Below are positions 1-11,305 of a stretch of 64,000 nt of DNA, in pieces (within the stretch, counting starts at the first letter, position 1; the number at the start of each line of letters is the position of its first letter). The stretch spans positions 1,131,819-1,195,818 of the forward strand of contig NW_006768774.1 in assembly GCF_000204055.1 (NCBI RefSeq). The letters are read 5' to 3'. The position numbers and the translations under genes were made by a program. Origin of the DNA: Melampsora larici-populina 98AG31 (taxonomy: Eukaryota > Basidiomycota > Pucciniomycetes > Pucciniales > Melampsoraceae). The notes under the pieces are model-generated. The model made no database searches. It saw only the letters and a list, made by a program, of their open reading frames with translations, and was not told where the DNA came from.

Positions 1-3000
1 TTTTCTTTATTGTTTTGAGTTACATTGATATTGTTATCTTTTGGTCTTTTTATCTTGATTATTATTTTGCGGGTTTCTTTCTCTTTTTCTTTTTCTTTCT
101 CTTTTTCTTGTTCTATTATTCTTGTTGTTTCTTTATCTTTTTCTAATTGTAATTGCAATTCTTTTTCATGTATGATCTGTTTTTGCTTTGCTTCTTCCAA
201 CTTTGCTTCTAATTCTTTTTGTTTTTGGATCTGTTTTTGTTTTTCTTTTTCTAATCTTAACTCTAATTCTTTTTGATATTTGATTTGCTTTGCTTTTTCT
301 ATTTCTATTTGCTTTTCTTTTTCTAATCTTGACTCTGATTCTTTTTGATGTTTGATTTGTTTTGCTTTTTCTAATTCTTTTTGCTTTACTTTTACTTTTT
401 CTAATTTCATTTCTAGTTCTTTTTGATGTTCTAGTTGTTTTTGTTTTTGTTTTTCTAATTTTGAATCCAATGATGTTTGACTTTGATTTTCTTTTTCTTG
501 TGTAGGAGATGTTCTGATTCCAGGTTCGGATCTGTTTTCTGTATCTTCTGGTATTGATAGTTGATTTTTAGGAGCATGTATTGATTTTGAGAGTGGGATG
601 AGAGTTTTGGGAGTAAATTCTATTACATCATCAGAGTGTAGTGGTGGATTTGTTGGATAGTCGGATGTTGAAAACTCTGAGAAATTTGGCGAAATTGGTG
701 TTAGTTGTACAGGGGATATGAACGGAGATGAGTTTGTAGATGTGTGGTTGTTTTCAATGAGAATAGGTTGTATAATTGGTGTATTAGATTTTCGTGGTGC
801 ATTTGGGAAAGAAAATGTTGATGATGGCGGAAAAGATGGGACTGAAGGGAAAAAAGGTGCAGGAGGAATAGTTGGGATTCTTGGGATAGTTGACATATTC
901 GTTTCTTCATTTGTTGATGTGATCTCTGATTCATGGTTCTGTGATTGGTCAGTATCTTTTTCTGGTGTAGTTTGGTGTTCAGAAAATAGACTCAGAGGGA
1001 AATTAAAATTGTTAGTATCTGGTACTTCAATTGGTACATTTGTATTGTTTTTGAATGGGAATAATCGCTCGTTGAATATTACGTTACGTGATATAATTAT
1101 TTTTCTACCTTTGATATCCCACAAACGATACACCCTTGCGCCTTTTTTGTATCCTACATGAACACATAGTTTAGAGCGTGCAGAAAGTTTAGTGTATTCA
1201 GATGTTTTTAGAAGTGGGTACACAGCACAACCTATAGCTCGAAGAAATTCATTGTTGGTTTTGTGTGCTCCAGAGATGCCAGTGTTCCATAGTTCTTGAG
1301 GTGTTTCCATCTCGATGGATGCATTTGGTGATATATTGAGAATAAAAGAGACTGACATGACAATTTCTCCCCAGAGGAAATTGGGAATACTGGCATCAAT
1401 CATTATTGATCTAGTTCTTTCAAGGAGTGATTGACCATATCGTTCAGATACAGAATTCTGCTCAGGAGTTTCTGCAGGTGCTCTTTCAAAAGTTATACCC
1501 TGTTGTGAAAGGTATTGAGAGAACTGGTTTGAGGTATATTCACCTCCACGGTCTGATTTAAAAATGACAACTTTCTTGTTTTGATATCTTTTGGATTCAT
1601 TTACAGATTGTACAAAGTGTGTGAAAACTTCAGATTTGGATCGCATGATTTTTATACAAGTGTATCTAGTGGCATCATCAATAAAGGAAACAATATATTT
1701 TCCACCGCCTAGAGAAGGAGAGGGTAGTGGTCCTATTACATCACTGTGAATACGAAATAGAGGAATATCGGACTTTGGAAAGTGAGATGAAAATGGGAGT
1801 CGATGGGCTTTTGATAAAGAACAGGGTTCACAATCGATTTTCTTTGAAGAGGATGGGGAGACTTTAGATAGTGATCTGTAATTTAAATGCCCATAGCGTC
1901 GGTGCCAGACGTCAGCGGGGATAGTTGCAGGAGCAGCAAAGAGATTTTGAGATTGACGTGCCTGTACTAAGAATAGACCATCTGTTTCTTGACCAGTGAT
2001 GATGTAATCTCTTATATGATTTTTAAGCATGAGAGTGGATTTGTTGCTAGATAAAACTGCTCCATCTTTCATCATGGAAGATACCAAAATAATGTTGACT
2101 CCAGCATCTGGTATCAAGAGTACATCTTCAATTGCAATGAGTCTAGGTTCCCCGGATAAAGTGGATCCTTTTATGTATGCAGTACCCGCTAGCTTCGCAG
2201 AGACTTGTTTATCGTGTCCTCCTATGCCGGATATGTTGACATAGGGAATGGAGTGTATGTTGGAAAGTAGATTTGCATGACTCGTAATATGTGTGTTGGC
2301 GCCACTATCAATCAGGAAGTTTGTGGTTTTGGTTAATCTGGTCGAAGCATTGTAAGCAGAATATGTAATAAAATCATTTGTAGAGGAATCATCAATAGCT
2401 ACATGAGCAGAGGCTGAGTTCGAGGTGGTTGGAGTAGGTTGGCTCGAAGTAGCCATCAATGCTTGATATCGTTTTGCCATCTCTTCAGTAGATAGAGAAC
2501 TGGATTCCTTGCTGTTGTTCTTCTTTTGCGTGTGGCACTGTTCATTAGTATGTTTTGAATTCAAATGAATGTGACATAAATCTTTTGATAGTTTTCCTAC
2601 TCGTCTGTTGTCAATTTTGGGATTTTTCTTTGTCTTAACAGCATAGACTTCCTTAAATTTTTCTTCGCTGTTATTGTTGGAGCTGGCTTCAAGTCGAAGT
2701 CGAGCACACACGTCGCTTGTAGAGATCATTTTGATGTTCGACAAAAAGTGTTGAATAATAAGTCCGAAATCATTGCGAGGAAGGCTGTTGACTAATAATA
2801 TGGCGAAGAGTCTGTCTGATAATTGTAAATCTTTGTCTCCAGATGTCAAGTCACGAATTTTGGAATGGAGATCTTGGACTTGCGCGAGATAGTTTGTAAT
2901 GCTGATTGAGCTATTATACTTTAAACTGAATAGTTCTGTTAAGGTATTTGCTGTTACAATCCCATTGTCGGAACCATGTTGAGCTACAAGTGTTTCAAAA

Positions 3001-3335
3001 GCCAACTTGGGGTCTTCAAGAGATTCAATCAAAGAACGATTTGCAGAGTCGACAGTATTTCGTATCGCATGCAGAGTTGCGGCTTGTCTCATATCGAAAC
3101 GATTACGTTCTTGAGGATTGGTTGGTCTGGTTAAATTTTCTTCAATAAACTCGTACAGCCCATTCATTTTTAGATATATTTTTAGTGATGTCTTCCAAGC
3201 ATAGATGTTTCCCATCTCGAGTTTGGGAATATTGGCAAGGGCTGAGGTGCTAAAAGAGGTAGTTCCAGTCGTCGATGCTGACATATTGATATCAGACTGT
3301 TGGACAGGTGGTTTAGAATCGGATGCTTCCGTCAT
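1..3335 (-). CDS. Copia (Ty1-type) gag-pol polyprotein, 3' part outside window
   Basis: One reading frame stays open from the ATG at 3335 to the left edge, about 1,110 codons, and I saw no stop in it. In order it encodes a gag region, a C-x2-H-x4-H-x4-C knuckle near 2,540-2,580, an aspartic protease (LIDSGANTHITSH, about 2,285-2,325), and the integrase. The integrase has an N-terminal WHRRYGH...CEPC zinc motif (about 1,830-1,900) and a catalytic core with DVIGPL, SDRGGEY and NSVSERYG. A long Ser/Pro-rich and then Lys/Glu/Gln-rich linker follows. Reverse transcriptase and RNase H must lie beyond the edge. A tRNA-derived primer site and a 5' LTR lie just upstream (3420-3900). The frame is undamaged here, unlike the other Copia copies in this window, so this may be a young element. 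Copia order (integrase before RT) is inferred from family knowledge. Confidence 0.9.
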   Translation of the reverse strand, partial: MTEASDSKPPVQQSDINMSASTTGTTSFSTSALANIPKLEMGNIYAWKTSLKIYLKMNGLYEFIEENLTRPTNPQERNRFDMRQAATLHAIRNTVDSANRSLIESLEDPKLAFETLVAQHGSDNGIVTANTLTELFSLKYNSSISITNYLAQVQDLHSKIRDLTSGDKDLQLSDRLFAILLVNSLPRNDFGLIIQHFLSNIKMISTSDVCARLRLEASSNNNSEEKFKEVYAVKTKKNPKIDNRRVGKLSKDLCHIHLNSKHTNEQCHTQKKNNSKESSSLSTEEMAKRYQALMATSSQPTPTTSNSASAHVAIDDSSTNDFITYSAYNASTRLTKTTNFLIDSGANTHITSHANLLSNIHSIPYVNISGIGGHDKQVSAKLAGTAYIKGSTLSGEPRLIAIEDVLLIPDAGVNIILVSSMMKDGAVLSSNKSTLMLKNHIRDYIITGQETDGLFLVQARQSQNLFAAPATIPADVWHRRYGHLNYRSLSKVSPSSSKKIDCEPCSLSKAHRLPFSSHFPKSDIPLFRIHSDVIGPLPSPSLGGGKYIVSFIDDATRYTCIKIMRSKSEVFTHFVQSVNESKRYQNKKVVIFKSDRGGEYTSNQFSQYLSQQGITFERAPAETPEQNSVSERYGQSLLERTRSIMIDASIPNFLWGEIVMSVSFILNISPNASIEMETPQELWNTGISGAHKTNNEFLRAIGCAVYPLLKTSEYTKLSARSKLCVHVGYKKGARVYRLWDIKGRKIIISRNVIFNERLFPFKNNTNVPIEVPDTNNFNFPLSLFSEHQTTPEKDTDQSQNHESEITSTNEETNMSTIPRIPTIPPAPFFPSVPSFPPSSTFSFPNAPRKSNTPIIQPILIENNHTSTNSSPFISPVQLTPISPNFSEFSTSDYPTNPPLHSDDVIEFTPKTLIPLSKSIHAPKNQLSIPEDTENRSEPGIRTSPTQEKENQSQTSLDSKLEKQKQKQLEHQKELEMKLEKVKVKQKELEKAKQIKHQKESESRLEKEKQIEIEKAKQIKYQKELELRLEKEKQKQIQKQKELEAKLEEAKQKQIIHEKELQLQLEKDKETTRIIEQEKEKEKEKEKETRKIIIKIKRPKDNNINVTQNNKE

Positions 3336-3419
3336 GAAGTGGTTTTAGTTGGATTGCGATAGATGATAATAGTGCCTTTGATCGACAAAGGGAAGTAGTA
3401 TGTAGTGGATGCGCGTTTA

Positions 3420-3438
3420 GAGCGCTGGGCTCATAACC
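3420..3438 (-). promoter_or_regulatory. Retrotransposon primer-binding site (initiator tRNA-Met half)
   Basis: The + strand GAGCGCTGGGCTCATAACC reads like the D-stem/anticodon arm of initiator tRNA-Met, with the CAT anticodon inside GGGCTCATAACC. The element runs on the - strand, so its RNA is complementary to the tRNA. The same sequence sits beside LTRs at 48301-48318 and 63046-63064. Drosophila copia is primed by the 5' half of this tRNA, so a similar mechanism is likely. Confidence 0.75.
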
Positions 3439-3900
3439 TAATGAGACAGAAGGTCGTGGAATGTGATTGAAATGAATAATTCCTACTAAGTGTCACTTAG
3501 TTGGAGGATTTATGAAATGAGAATAAAGAGACAGTTGTCTCAGGACGTAAGATGTATATAAATAGATATTAGTTTATTGCGAATTGCATTTTATGATAAT
3601 GAAAATCAAGATGAAGCACAACAATATATGATGTATATATACAAGTTTCTGAACTGAACATAGATTAGAAACTGATTCTTACAAGATGAACGTGCAGCAG
3701 CTCAGCAGTCGAGCAAGAGCGCTGATTGCTTAGGATGAGGAGAAAGTGTTGAGTATTGGTGATACTCATTAGGGTATCAACACGTGCCACCAACAAGACA
3801 GTCCAGATCTTTCTCTCACTTCCACTTTGTATTGCGAGTCTCCCTCTCTCTTTCCTGTTCAGCAAATAGTGTGTTACTTTTTCCTCACTCAGCAAAACTC
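3439..3900 (-). repeat. 5' LTR of the left-edge Copia element (outer end not fixed)
   Basis: The LTR begins right after the primer site (+ strand TAATGAGACAG...). It contains TATA-like sequence near 3549-3570. The outer boundary is a guess because the partner LTR is outside the window and I found no duplication. No host gene is visible here. Confidence 0.5.
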
Positions 3901-4016
3901 CAAAAATAAATCATCAATAATCAAATAACTTATACTGTTATTTTCAATCTCGTTGTTATTTATCTATTTTCCTATTTTCTTTATCTATCAGTCTAGCGTC
4001 ATTTAAATAATTTTTG

Positions 4017-4290
4017 TTTCCCGCCCACCACCCTCCTGCAAACAGGACTGGGTTAAGTTTTACGTGGTGCACAGTTTATTTCATTTTCTTAGCCAAAACG
4101 GGTTGTTCATTTCATTCTCTCTAAGAGCGGGGGACCTCCCAGTGGAAGGTCAAGCGCCAGTCAGGGCCACCCTCAGTGCTCTTCTCACAATCTCCAGCCC
4201 CGGGCCAAAAAATCATGCAATCTCAGGCCCCCGGGCCCTCTTCTGTAGCACACGTAATCTCTACCGCAAAGAAATGAGCCAAGCTGATTC
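4017..4290 (+). repeat. Diverged direct repeat, copy A (leader of a DNA-transposase-like element)
   Basis: This stretch shares an ordered set of blocks with 6450-6720: CCACCACCCT, GGTGCAC, CATCCCAGTGG/CCTCCCAGTGG, CAGTGCTC, GGGCCAAA, CAGGCCCCC and GTAGCACA. Here it leads straight into the broken transposase-like gene at 4277. It is probably the 5' untranslated part of that element. Confidence 0.6.
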
Positions 4291-5831
4291 CAAAGGAATA
4301 TTCAAGTATCCGGTTTAACTGCTGAAGATCGTAGGATGGTGGCAGACAATGTGGGATGGGATGCACTTGCGGACGAGATTCATGTGCCTGATGCAGGACC
4401 AGCAAACAAAATTGATGAGGCCAATGGAGTTGATATGACAGCTTGGATTCAGGCTTTACAAGATCAGGCTGCCAGTCCAAACAGAAACAAATCTGACAAA
4501 GAGGATATAAGACCTTTCAACTGGCAAAACTTCCTTGCACCTCCTGATGATGACGACCACGACAGCATCAACAGTGAAGATGATGATGAGGAGATAGAGG
4601 AGATACCTCTCGCTTTGGAAAATGATGATTATGAAGAAGTAAACAAATGGTATCCTTTTGAAAAGAAAGAGGTAATTAACTTGCTTTGATTACAATGATT
4701 TACATGATGATGCTGACTCTGCAATCTAACTCTAGCATCTTATGGGTCTGTTGTTCATGGGTTCAGTGAGAAGGACGACATCCCGTCAAGACTATGAGAT
4801 AACTCGAGTGATAGTGAAGATAGGTGGGATTAATATACCCAACTGGGCATCAGTTTGTAAAATTCGTAATGATCTTCACAAACAATTGGGACTCAACGTT
4901 GTACAGAATACAAGCCCCCTTGGCAATCCTTGCTTTAGCTTGGACATTCAAGAAATTGTGGCGCAGGTGAGTAGTTATTGTTTTCTGATCTCCTTAAGTT
5001 AAACAATGGAAAGAGTTATTGATCCATAAATGATTACATATGCCTACTTACAGGATTTAGCTAATCCTATAGTACAGCCACACTTGATGTGCATTCCTGA
5101 GTTGTCTAATACCGGTAATGTGAATCGGCTATCACAATCATGGAAGTGGAGAGCTGGGTTGTCAAAGAAACTTAGAGTGCAGATGATTGAATATAAATAT
5201 AGCCATTACTACATATATGAGCCGGCTCAACTTTCAGATGGATGTATTGTAGCACCAATCTTTTTCTTTCCAAAAGAGAAAGGTATCATGGCAAAGTGTT
5301 TAAGAATAGATAGCTCAAAAGATAAAGATACTGGTGATATATTAATACAGATGCTAGATGAACCTGAATTTGAATCAGATAGATACAGAACTGTTGAAGT
5401 GAAGGATTTCAGGAGGTGTTATACTGAGATAGTGTTGGATGATGGTAGATTACTGAAGGATTGTGGGGTGTTGAAAAGCAGTGGTAAAATTTCATTAAAC
5501 TGTGTCCAATTCCATTGCAATAATGGGCTGAAAACATGAATTTGCATTTTCAGGTAATACTTTAGACAAAGCATTTCAAGTTGATCTCCCAAACCCTTGG
5601 CAAACACAAGCTAATGGAAAAGTCATATGACATGTTCCAATAACCTTGTATTCCGATGATACATCTGGGAATGTGTCAAAGAAATGGAACAAGCACATGT
5701 CATTTTATTGCACGTTGTCAGGATTACCTCCTAAACTTACCAATCAAGAATTCAACATGCATTTCAATTCCACCTCAAATACGGCATCACCATTGGAATT
5801 AGGAGAGTATTTAATAGACAAGATCAAGTGA
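4277..5831 (+). pseudogene. Decayed DNA-transposase-like gene (DDTSGN family, perhaps Plavaka/KDZ-like)
   Basis: The remnant encodes an acidic N-terminal region (DDDDHDSINSEDDDEEIEEI, about 4548-4605). Exons then follow at 4736-4966 and from 5054, with GT-AG introns between. The last block contains DDTSGNVSKKWNKH and LPPKLTNQEFN (about 5655-5770), a signature I associate with large basidiomycete transposon proteins; the exact superfamily is uncertain. Damage is clear. One base appears lost near 4312-4316, shifting the frame. The codon before HVPITLY is TGA (5628-5630), most simply a former CGA. The gene stops at 5831, where GTGAGT looks like an intron donor, and LTR-like sequence follows. It is dead and 3'-truncated. 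Confidence 0.55.
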
Positions 5832-5869
5832 GTTTACGTTTGACGCCTTGGATCATTACAAACAATAAT

Positions 5870-6455
5870 ATTCATGACATCATATGGTTACATTGGAGGA
5901 TTTTTGTTAATTTTTGACGGTTTTTGAAGGTTTTTGGAGGCTGTTGACCATTATTGAGGATTGTGGAAGTGTTATATACTATTGTTAGGGATTTTACAGG
6001 CCTTTGTTCCCCTTTTTACTCATCTTATAATTTTGTTAGAGTGTTTTTAATCATTATTAAATTACTTTAGCAGTGCTAAGTTCACTAAATAACCCTTTAT
6101 ATCAAAGGAGAGATTTCTTTACATGTGATAAGACTACAAGTCTTCTTTGGAATAACAATCTAATTGATTGTTGCTTTGCTAGTAATTAAAAGTTTGTTTT
6201 GTTGTGCTCAGATTGGAATAACACTAAAGCAGTGTTGAGATATCTTTTATCCTAAAAAACTCACGGGAATAATACTTGAATTAAGTATTGAAAACAATTT
6301 CTCTGGTGCCTTATCCCAAAGAACTCAGCAAAACCCCGTGTTGATTCTTTCAAAGAGGCAGTCTTAGGCAACTTCTACTAGTTAGTTATATTAGTAGATT
6401 ATCACTCTTTAAGCTCTGTACAGCTCTTGTTCAGCTTTAAGTTCTACACCACCCA
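5870..6455 (+). repeat. LTR-like repeat, copy 1 (possible solo LTR)
   Basis: It aligns in order with 42090-42640. Shared blocks include GGTTTTTGGAGGCTGTTGAC, TTTGTTCCCTTTT, ATTGGAATAAYACT, TCTCTGGTGCCTT, GGCAGTCTTAGGCAACTTC and AGCTCTTGTTCAGCTTTAA, ending in ...CTACA. Two isolated copies without flanking coding sequence suggest solo LTRs. No terminal duplication could be confirmed. It truncates the transposase-like gene upstream. Confidence 0.5.
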
Positions 6456-6720
6456 CCACCCTTCTTGTCAAACAAAGGGCTCAAAATTGAATTGGTGCAC
6501 CAATATACTTGTACAGTTATGTTTTTGTTTTGACGGAGTGGGGAGCATCCCAGTGGGGTAGCTCAGCGCCGAGTATGGCCACCCACAGTGCTCCTGATCA
6601 AGTTTTTTCCGCCCTGGGCCAAATCAAATATGCAAATTCAGGCCCCCAGGCCACCATGAGTAGCACAGGTGACCAATTGCCAAATGATCCAGAAACTGAT
6701 TCCAGAGAAATGATGACTCT
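6450..6720 (+). repeat. Diverged direct repeat, copy B
   Basis: Second copy of the 4017-4290 block, with no matching coding region after it. It marks a second, mostly deleted copy of the same element. Confidence 0.55.
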
Positions 6721-7136
6721 TTTGTCAGTATTGTCATTTGTCATCTGTTATTGTATTGGTTGATTGATTGATTTGAATTTTGAGATGACCAAGTGCAGAC
6801 TATATGTGACAAATTGAGAGTGGAAGAAAAAAAAGTTAAATGGGACCATTCATATCAGAGCTGGCTAGTGTCATCTCCTGCATAAAATGAATCATGTTAC
6901 TTGTCTTGGATCTCATGCCCATCTGAAGCTACATGGAAGTGTTATTGAAAATATATTGAAGTCTGCTCAAAATCTTTCTGGAGTTTTCATGAAGCCCCCA
7001 TGAAGGCAGTGGTAGTCTCTGGCCTGCCAGAGCCTAGTAGATGGGCGCTGTGTATATGTATGTATGTACCTCCACTTTTGAGAAAAAATGTTTTGAGGTG
7101 TTTTGAGCAAAAAAGCCAAACACTTTCCTTTACATA
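6721..7136. other. AT-rich spacer without a supported gene
   Basis: I see only short chance frames here. The stretch ends at the TTA duplication of the Harbinger element (7137-7139). Confidence 0.5.
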
Positions 7137-7904
7137 TTAGAGTCCAGGCGCAGATTCGCGGCCCTCGATTCTACGAATAAACAATATGTAACCCCCTTTT
7201 TCATGATTTTTCGAGTTTTACGTCTCATATGGGTCTTATTTATGACTTTGAGACGTGCTGCGCCTTCGAATTGACATGATGGGCAGTTGTTTGTTGTCAA
7301 GCCGCCCATAGTTCAATTGAGTCCCAACATCATAAACACCTATGCAAACGGAATCAAATGCACATCTTCCTTGATGTTGCTTCCATGTAAGATAACCAGA
7401 AATGATTTCCAACAAATAGAAAGTCGTGTTTCTAAACTTTTATTTTCCTGGTTATGCAAGGACGTACCAGAGGGATTTTCAGCCTTCATCCAATATGATA
7501 GTCGACTGTCTTGCACCTCTCTCTTTTTTTGAGCCTTCGCAGCACCTTTGTGACGAGAAACCAGAGCCCAAAGTTATGGGATTCGCCAATGCGTGGTCAA
7601 ACCCTTGGCGGTCACGAAAGTGTGAAAGGTCAGGTAACAGGCCTCCCCCTCTCTGGTATATATGCCTGATGTATATGCTACCTCGATGCGTTGGTGGTCC
7701 CATAATCATCTTTACATCTATTTCGGTGGGCATGTTTCTTATGTTGTGACCCTGCATTTGGCGCTGTTTGCTAATTTCGAGTATCTTAGCCACCTCCAAT
7801 TAATTGTTGTTTCTAATAAATTCTTGATAAAAGAAAGCCAGTATGTATTTGCAGGTTCCCATGCTATCATGTTGCATCACGATGAGGGCTGACCCTTGGT
7901 TTCA

Positions 7905-10728
7905 ATGGGGGTTTCACAATTTCCAGACATGTCCCAAGCCAACTGGTCCCCAACTACCGGCCTGAACCTCTCGAAGAGTTTGCCCAAACAGGTGAGGAAT
8001 TTTGTACGGTTCTCCTTGTTTTTTCCTACCGGGTCTAGATGCTCATGACCTCGGGTAGGCACCTACCGCCGGCCCGCGTGCCATGCACCCCTCCCCTCCG
8101 TCGTGGTCGACGATTCCTGAAGGTGGCCAGACGCGAGTGGAGGCACGTCCTCTGCCTAATCCGGTCATGTTTGGCTCGCTGCAGGCTGAGCATGTCCGGC
8201 CGTTAACACCGGTAAGTTGGCCTTGGTTGGGTGGACGGTGTGTGACTCCGTCATTCTTGTGCTGACCGGTAACCGCATGCCTTACGCTATCAGCTCCTGG
8301 GTCGCCCAAATCAACGTGGGCAACAGCCCTCCGGCGTAAGCCCCCGAGGTCAGGGCGGCCATTCGGTTCAAAGGAATCAACTCAGTCTGGTCAGTAATCG
8401 AGTCTGTATCTTTCTGAAGTCAACTCCAAAAACCATCACTGACCCGTTTGAGTGCGTATAGCCATCGCAGGTCCCTCCTACTCCGGCAGAGAACGTGAGA
8501 CCGGTCGCAATCACCCCGGGTCAGTTGCCTACGGGAGGCGTGTGGGCGCCCAATGCCGTTACGTAAGTCACTTGGCCGTGCTCGTTCGATGAGGGTCTGT
8601 GATCATAGTTGACCTGGTGCTCGGGTTGGTTGATTCCCCTTAGGCCCGACGGACGGGTGTCCTACTCCCACGACCTAGGGCATCCTCCTTGGGGGTCCCA
8701 AGCCGACTACCACAGCATGCAAGACTGGCGTTTTCGCCGAGTAATAAGTGACGACCGCCTCGCGGTCACGTTTAATGGGGTATGTAATGCAGCGCGCCAG
8801 CTGAACGGTCTGGACCACCGTTCAGACCCTCTCCCATGGTGCAGGGACGGTGCAAATCCAGCTCGCGAGGCACACGCCTCGGCGAGGTTCAACGTGCATG
8901 TCTGCAAACAAGCCACCAGTGACTTGTCTGCAGGGGAGGATGAATGCCTTCGGCATTTACTTGTGGATTCCGATGAGGATGAAAAAACGCCAGGTAGTTC
9001 AGGTAGGTTTTGGAACCTATGGACCCTTTGGAATTCAGGTATAATTCAAACTGACCAGGATCCCTGCACCCAGTCGAGCGATTGCTTTTGGCCCGAAAGG
9101 GCGCTGAACCCACTTCTTCTGGTAGTTCAAATACTCCAACCACCCCAACGCCTGCCTCGGGAAGTACGAGTGCCTCAACCGCGCAAAGCCTCGTGCGCAA
9201 AGGTTCACCTGTCTAGCATCGCGGTGATTCCCTACCGTTGACACGTCCCCGTCTCAACTCGATAGACGACGGCCTTGACGAGCTGGAGGAGGACGTTGAC
9301 CATCCACCACTTCGTCACTTTCGATTAAAGGCCGGAAAACGCTCAGCCAATCGCCCCTCGATGGGATCCACCCACCGATCTTCAGGGCCGCGCCATCAGG
9401 ATCCCCCGGTTCTCTCGACGGCCGTCATCGTGACACCCGCGCCACGTCGGCACCCGTTCCCACGTCTCACGTCCCCCGGTTCCAATGCTTCTTCTGGGGA
9501 CAACATCCCGGCCTCGAAGCAGGTCCATACACCGGCTTTGACCTCAACTGCGTTGATTTCCCCAATCAACACCGCAAAAACCACCGCCGTACCGCCAGAC
9601 CTTGCCCCCGAAGACACTTCCCCAACGAATCGTAAGTCGGATGCCAAATCAAGCTCGAATTGTATGCGCTGGGGTGATCCTGGGCCCCTGGACGTTCTCT
9701 GGCTTTCCCATCTGGAATCTTTTGACCATTTTGCCGCCGGGAAAAAGGAGTCAATTGAGCGGTTCCGTGCATGTACTGACCACATCAAGGTCAGTTGGTT
9801 CTACTCACACTCACCCAGCTATTACTTGGCAATGGGATCTCTAATCGCGAATCCTTCCACAGAGCAATCCCGACACGGCGGAACGATTTGCCAACCTTTC
9901 CGCCGTTATAAATACTCAAGCGTTGAAGGCGAGGTTCAAGACCCTCAAGACGTGGTTAAAACGGGCTGAAGCTACCTCGGCGAGGGCGAGTGGCACCCAG
10001 GAAGACGACGGGGATTTGCGGGAGATGATGACTGAATTGGTCAGACGAGAGAAGGCAAGTCCCTCAGCTCCTCATCCCTTTGTGGTTGTCTGACCTCAAG
10101 CTGACTTTGGGTGTTGCCATTCACCTAGGAGATGAATGTAAACGCTGAGCAGGCCAAGGCAGCGAAAGACGCGGCGGCCAGTGCGATAGCCCGAGCGAAT
10201 GATCTACGGGACGCCTGTGCGTCCCGTCCTCATTTGGCACCTCCTCGCACCGGTCTGAACGATGAAGATGAGCATGAGGAAGCCTCCGATGACGACCATC
10301 AGCGAACCCCCAGGACGTTGCGTGCGTTGCGAGAAGGGATCACAAGGAAAATCCAAGGTGATGGGAGTGCATCACAAATCGTGAATGTGACCATGAAAAG
10401 TAGTCAGGCCGCGGAACGCGCTAATGAGCTCACTGCGGTGGCCCTGGAGAGACACCAGGAGCAAGTCACTGTCATGAATGAACAACGTGAGCGGGAGTTA
10501 GCCCAATCTCAAGCTCGTTTGGACCTTGATTCTCGGAATGCCCGCAAGACTCTCGAAATCCGACGAGAAGAACTCCTCGCTGCTCGCAGTCTTGCGGATA
10601 AGAAGGATCAATTGGTTGACGAACTCAAGTGTTCAATGGCCAGCGTGCAGGGGACGCTTGCCGACATGGGCTCGATGCTCAAGTTGCTTGTCTCAGAGCG
10701 ACAGCCCCCAGCTCCCGCTTTCAGCTGA
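7905..10728 (+). CDS. Harbinger accessory protein (ORF1, SANT-like/coiled coil), multi-exon
   Basis: Splice-compatible exons can be followed at 7905-7991, 8059-8211, 8294-8389, 8471-8562, 8644-8779, from 8862 to about 9002, about 9050-9789, 9863-10054 and 10129-10728. Phases agree for most. The middle is Ser/Thr/Pro-rich. The block across 9640-10000 (WLSHLESFDHF..., then FANLSAV...RFKTLKTWLKR) looks like a helical SANT/trihelix-type DNA-binding unit. The last exon is an Ala/Glu/Arg/Gln-rich coiled coil ending at TGA 10726-10728. Harbinger ORF1 proteins carry Myb/SANT domains and help the transposase reach DNA and the nucleus, so this role is inferred. The intron at 10055 uses a GC donor (GCAAGT). 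A TAG at 9214-9216 falls in the apparent frame, so the gene may be damaged or spliced differently there. Confidence 0.55.
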
Positions 10729-11305
10729 TATCCCAAAGGTATGTCTCGCTCCCAATGTGTGTATGTATTCATCTCCCGTTTGGTTAACCCCAAATCTCGC
10801 TCCACAGCCTTCGTTCCCTTCGTCGGTCTTCACAACTCAAACAGGCCAATGTGCCAAATGTCTTATTTCATTATGATTTCCATGTGTATCTCCGTCTCTA
10901 TTGTCACAAAAGCAAAGTTGGCATCTCCGTATGGCCAAAACCCCGTTCCTGCCTGAGCCTGAATGAAAATACTGTCCCATAATTTGTATCATCGTAGCAC
11001 TTCCTTGCTTGAATCACTTGAAGATGTTGACCCAGCGTAATAAGTCATCTCTTCATCATTGCTTTTGATCAAATGTAAATGCAGGCCCATTGATCCCATG
11101 TGATATCCAGCCTGTCTTGTGTGAAATAACCATTTCCCACGAGACAGATCAAGTTCAAGTGAGCATAAAGCGAGCATAAAGACTTTCCACGCGAGGAATC
11201 CAAAGTCTTAAGTCCAACGTCTTAGTAACCACCCAGGTCAGAGTAACCTATTATTAGTTCCGCAAGAACTGCTTGCATTTCACTTCACTTCACTTTACTT
11301 GTATT
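10729..11305. other. Intergenic segment between the two convergent Harbinger genes
   Basis: It contains the 3' ends of both genes and pyrimidine-rich sequence. I see no further gene. Confidence 0.5.

Noticed and set aside
25..276. Open frame on the + strand rich in Phe/Ser/Cys
   Set aside because: It is the opposite-strand shadow of the Lys/Glu/Gln-rich block of the Copia polyprotein.
8294..8389. AT-hook-like RSGRPFGSK in the Harbinger accessory gene
   Set aside because: It appears only in a frame that does not agree with the splice phases of the neighbouring exons.
8609..9241. Single 210-codon gene in GC-rich DNA
   Set aside because: It crosses clear donor and acceptor sites. Only parts of it are exons of the accessory gene.
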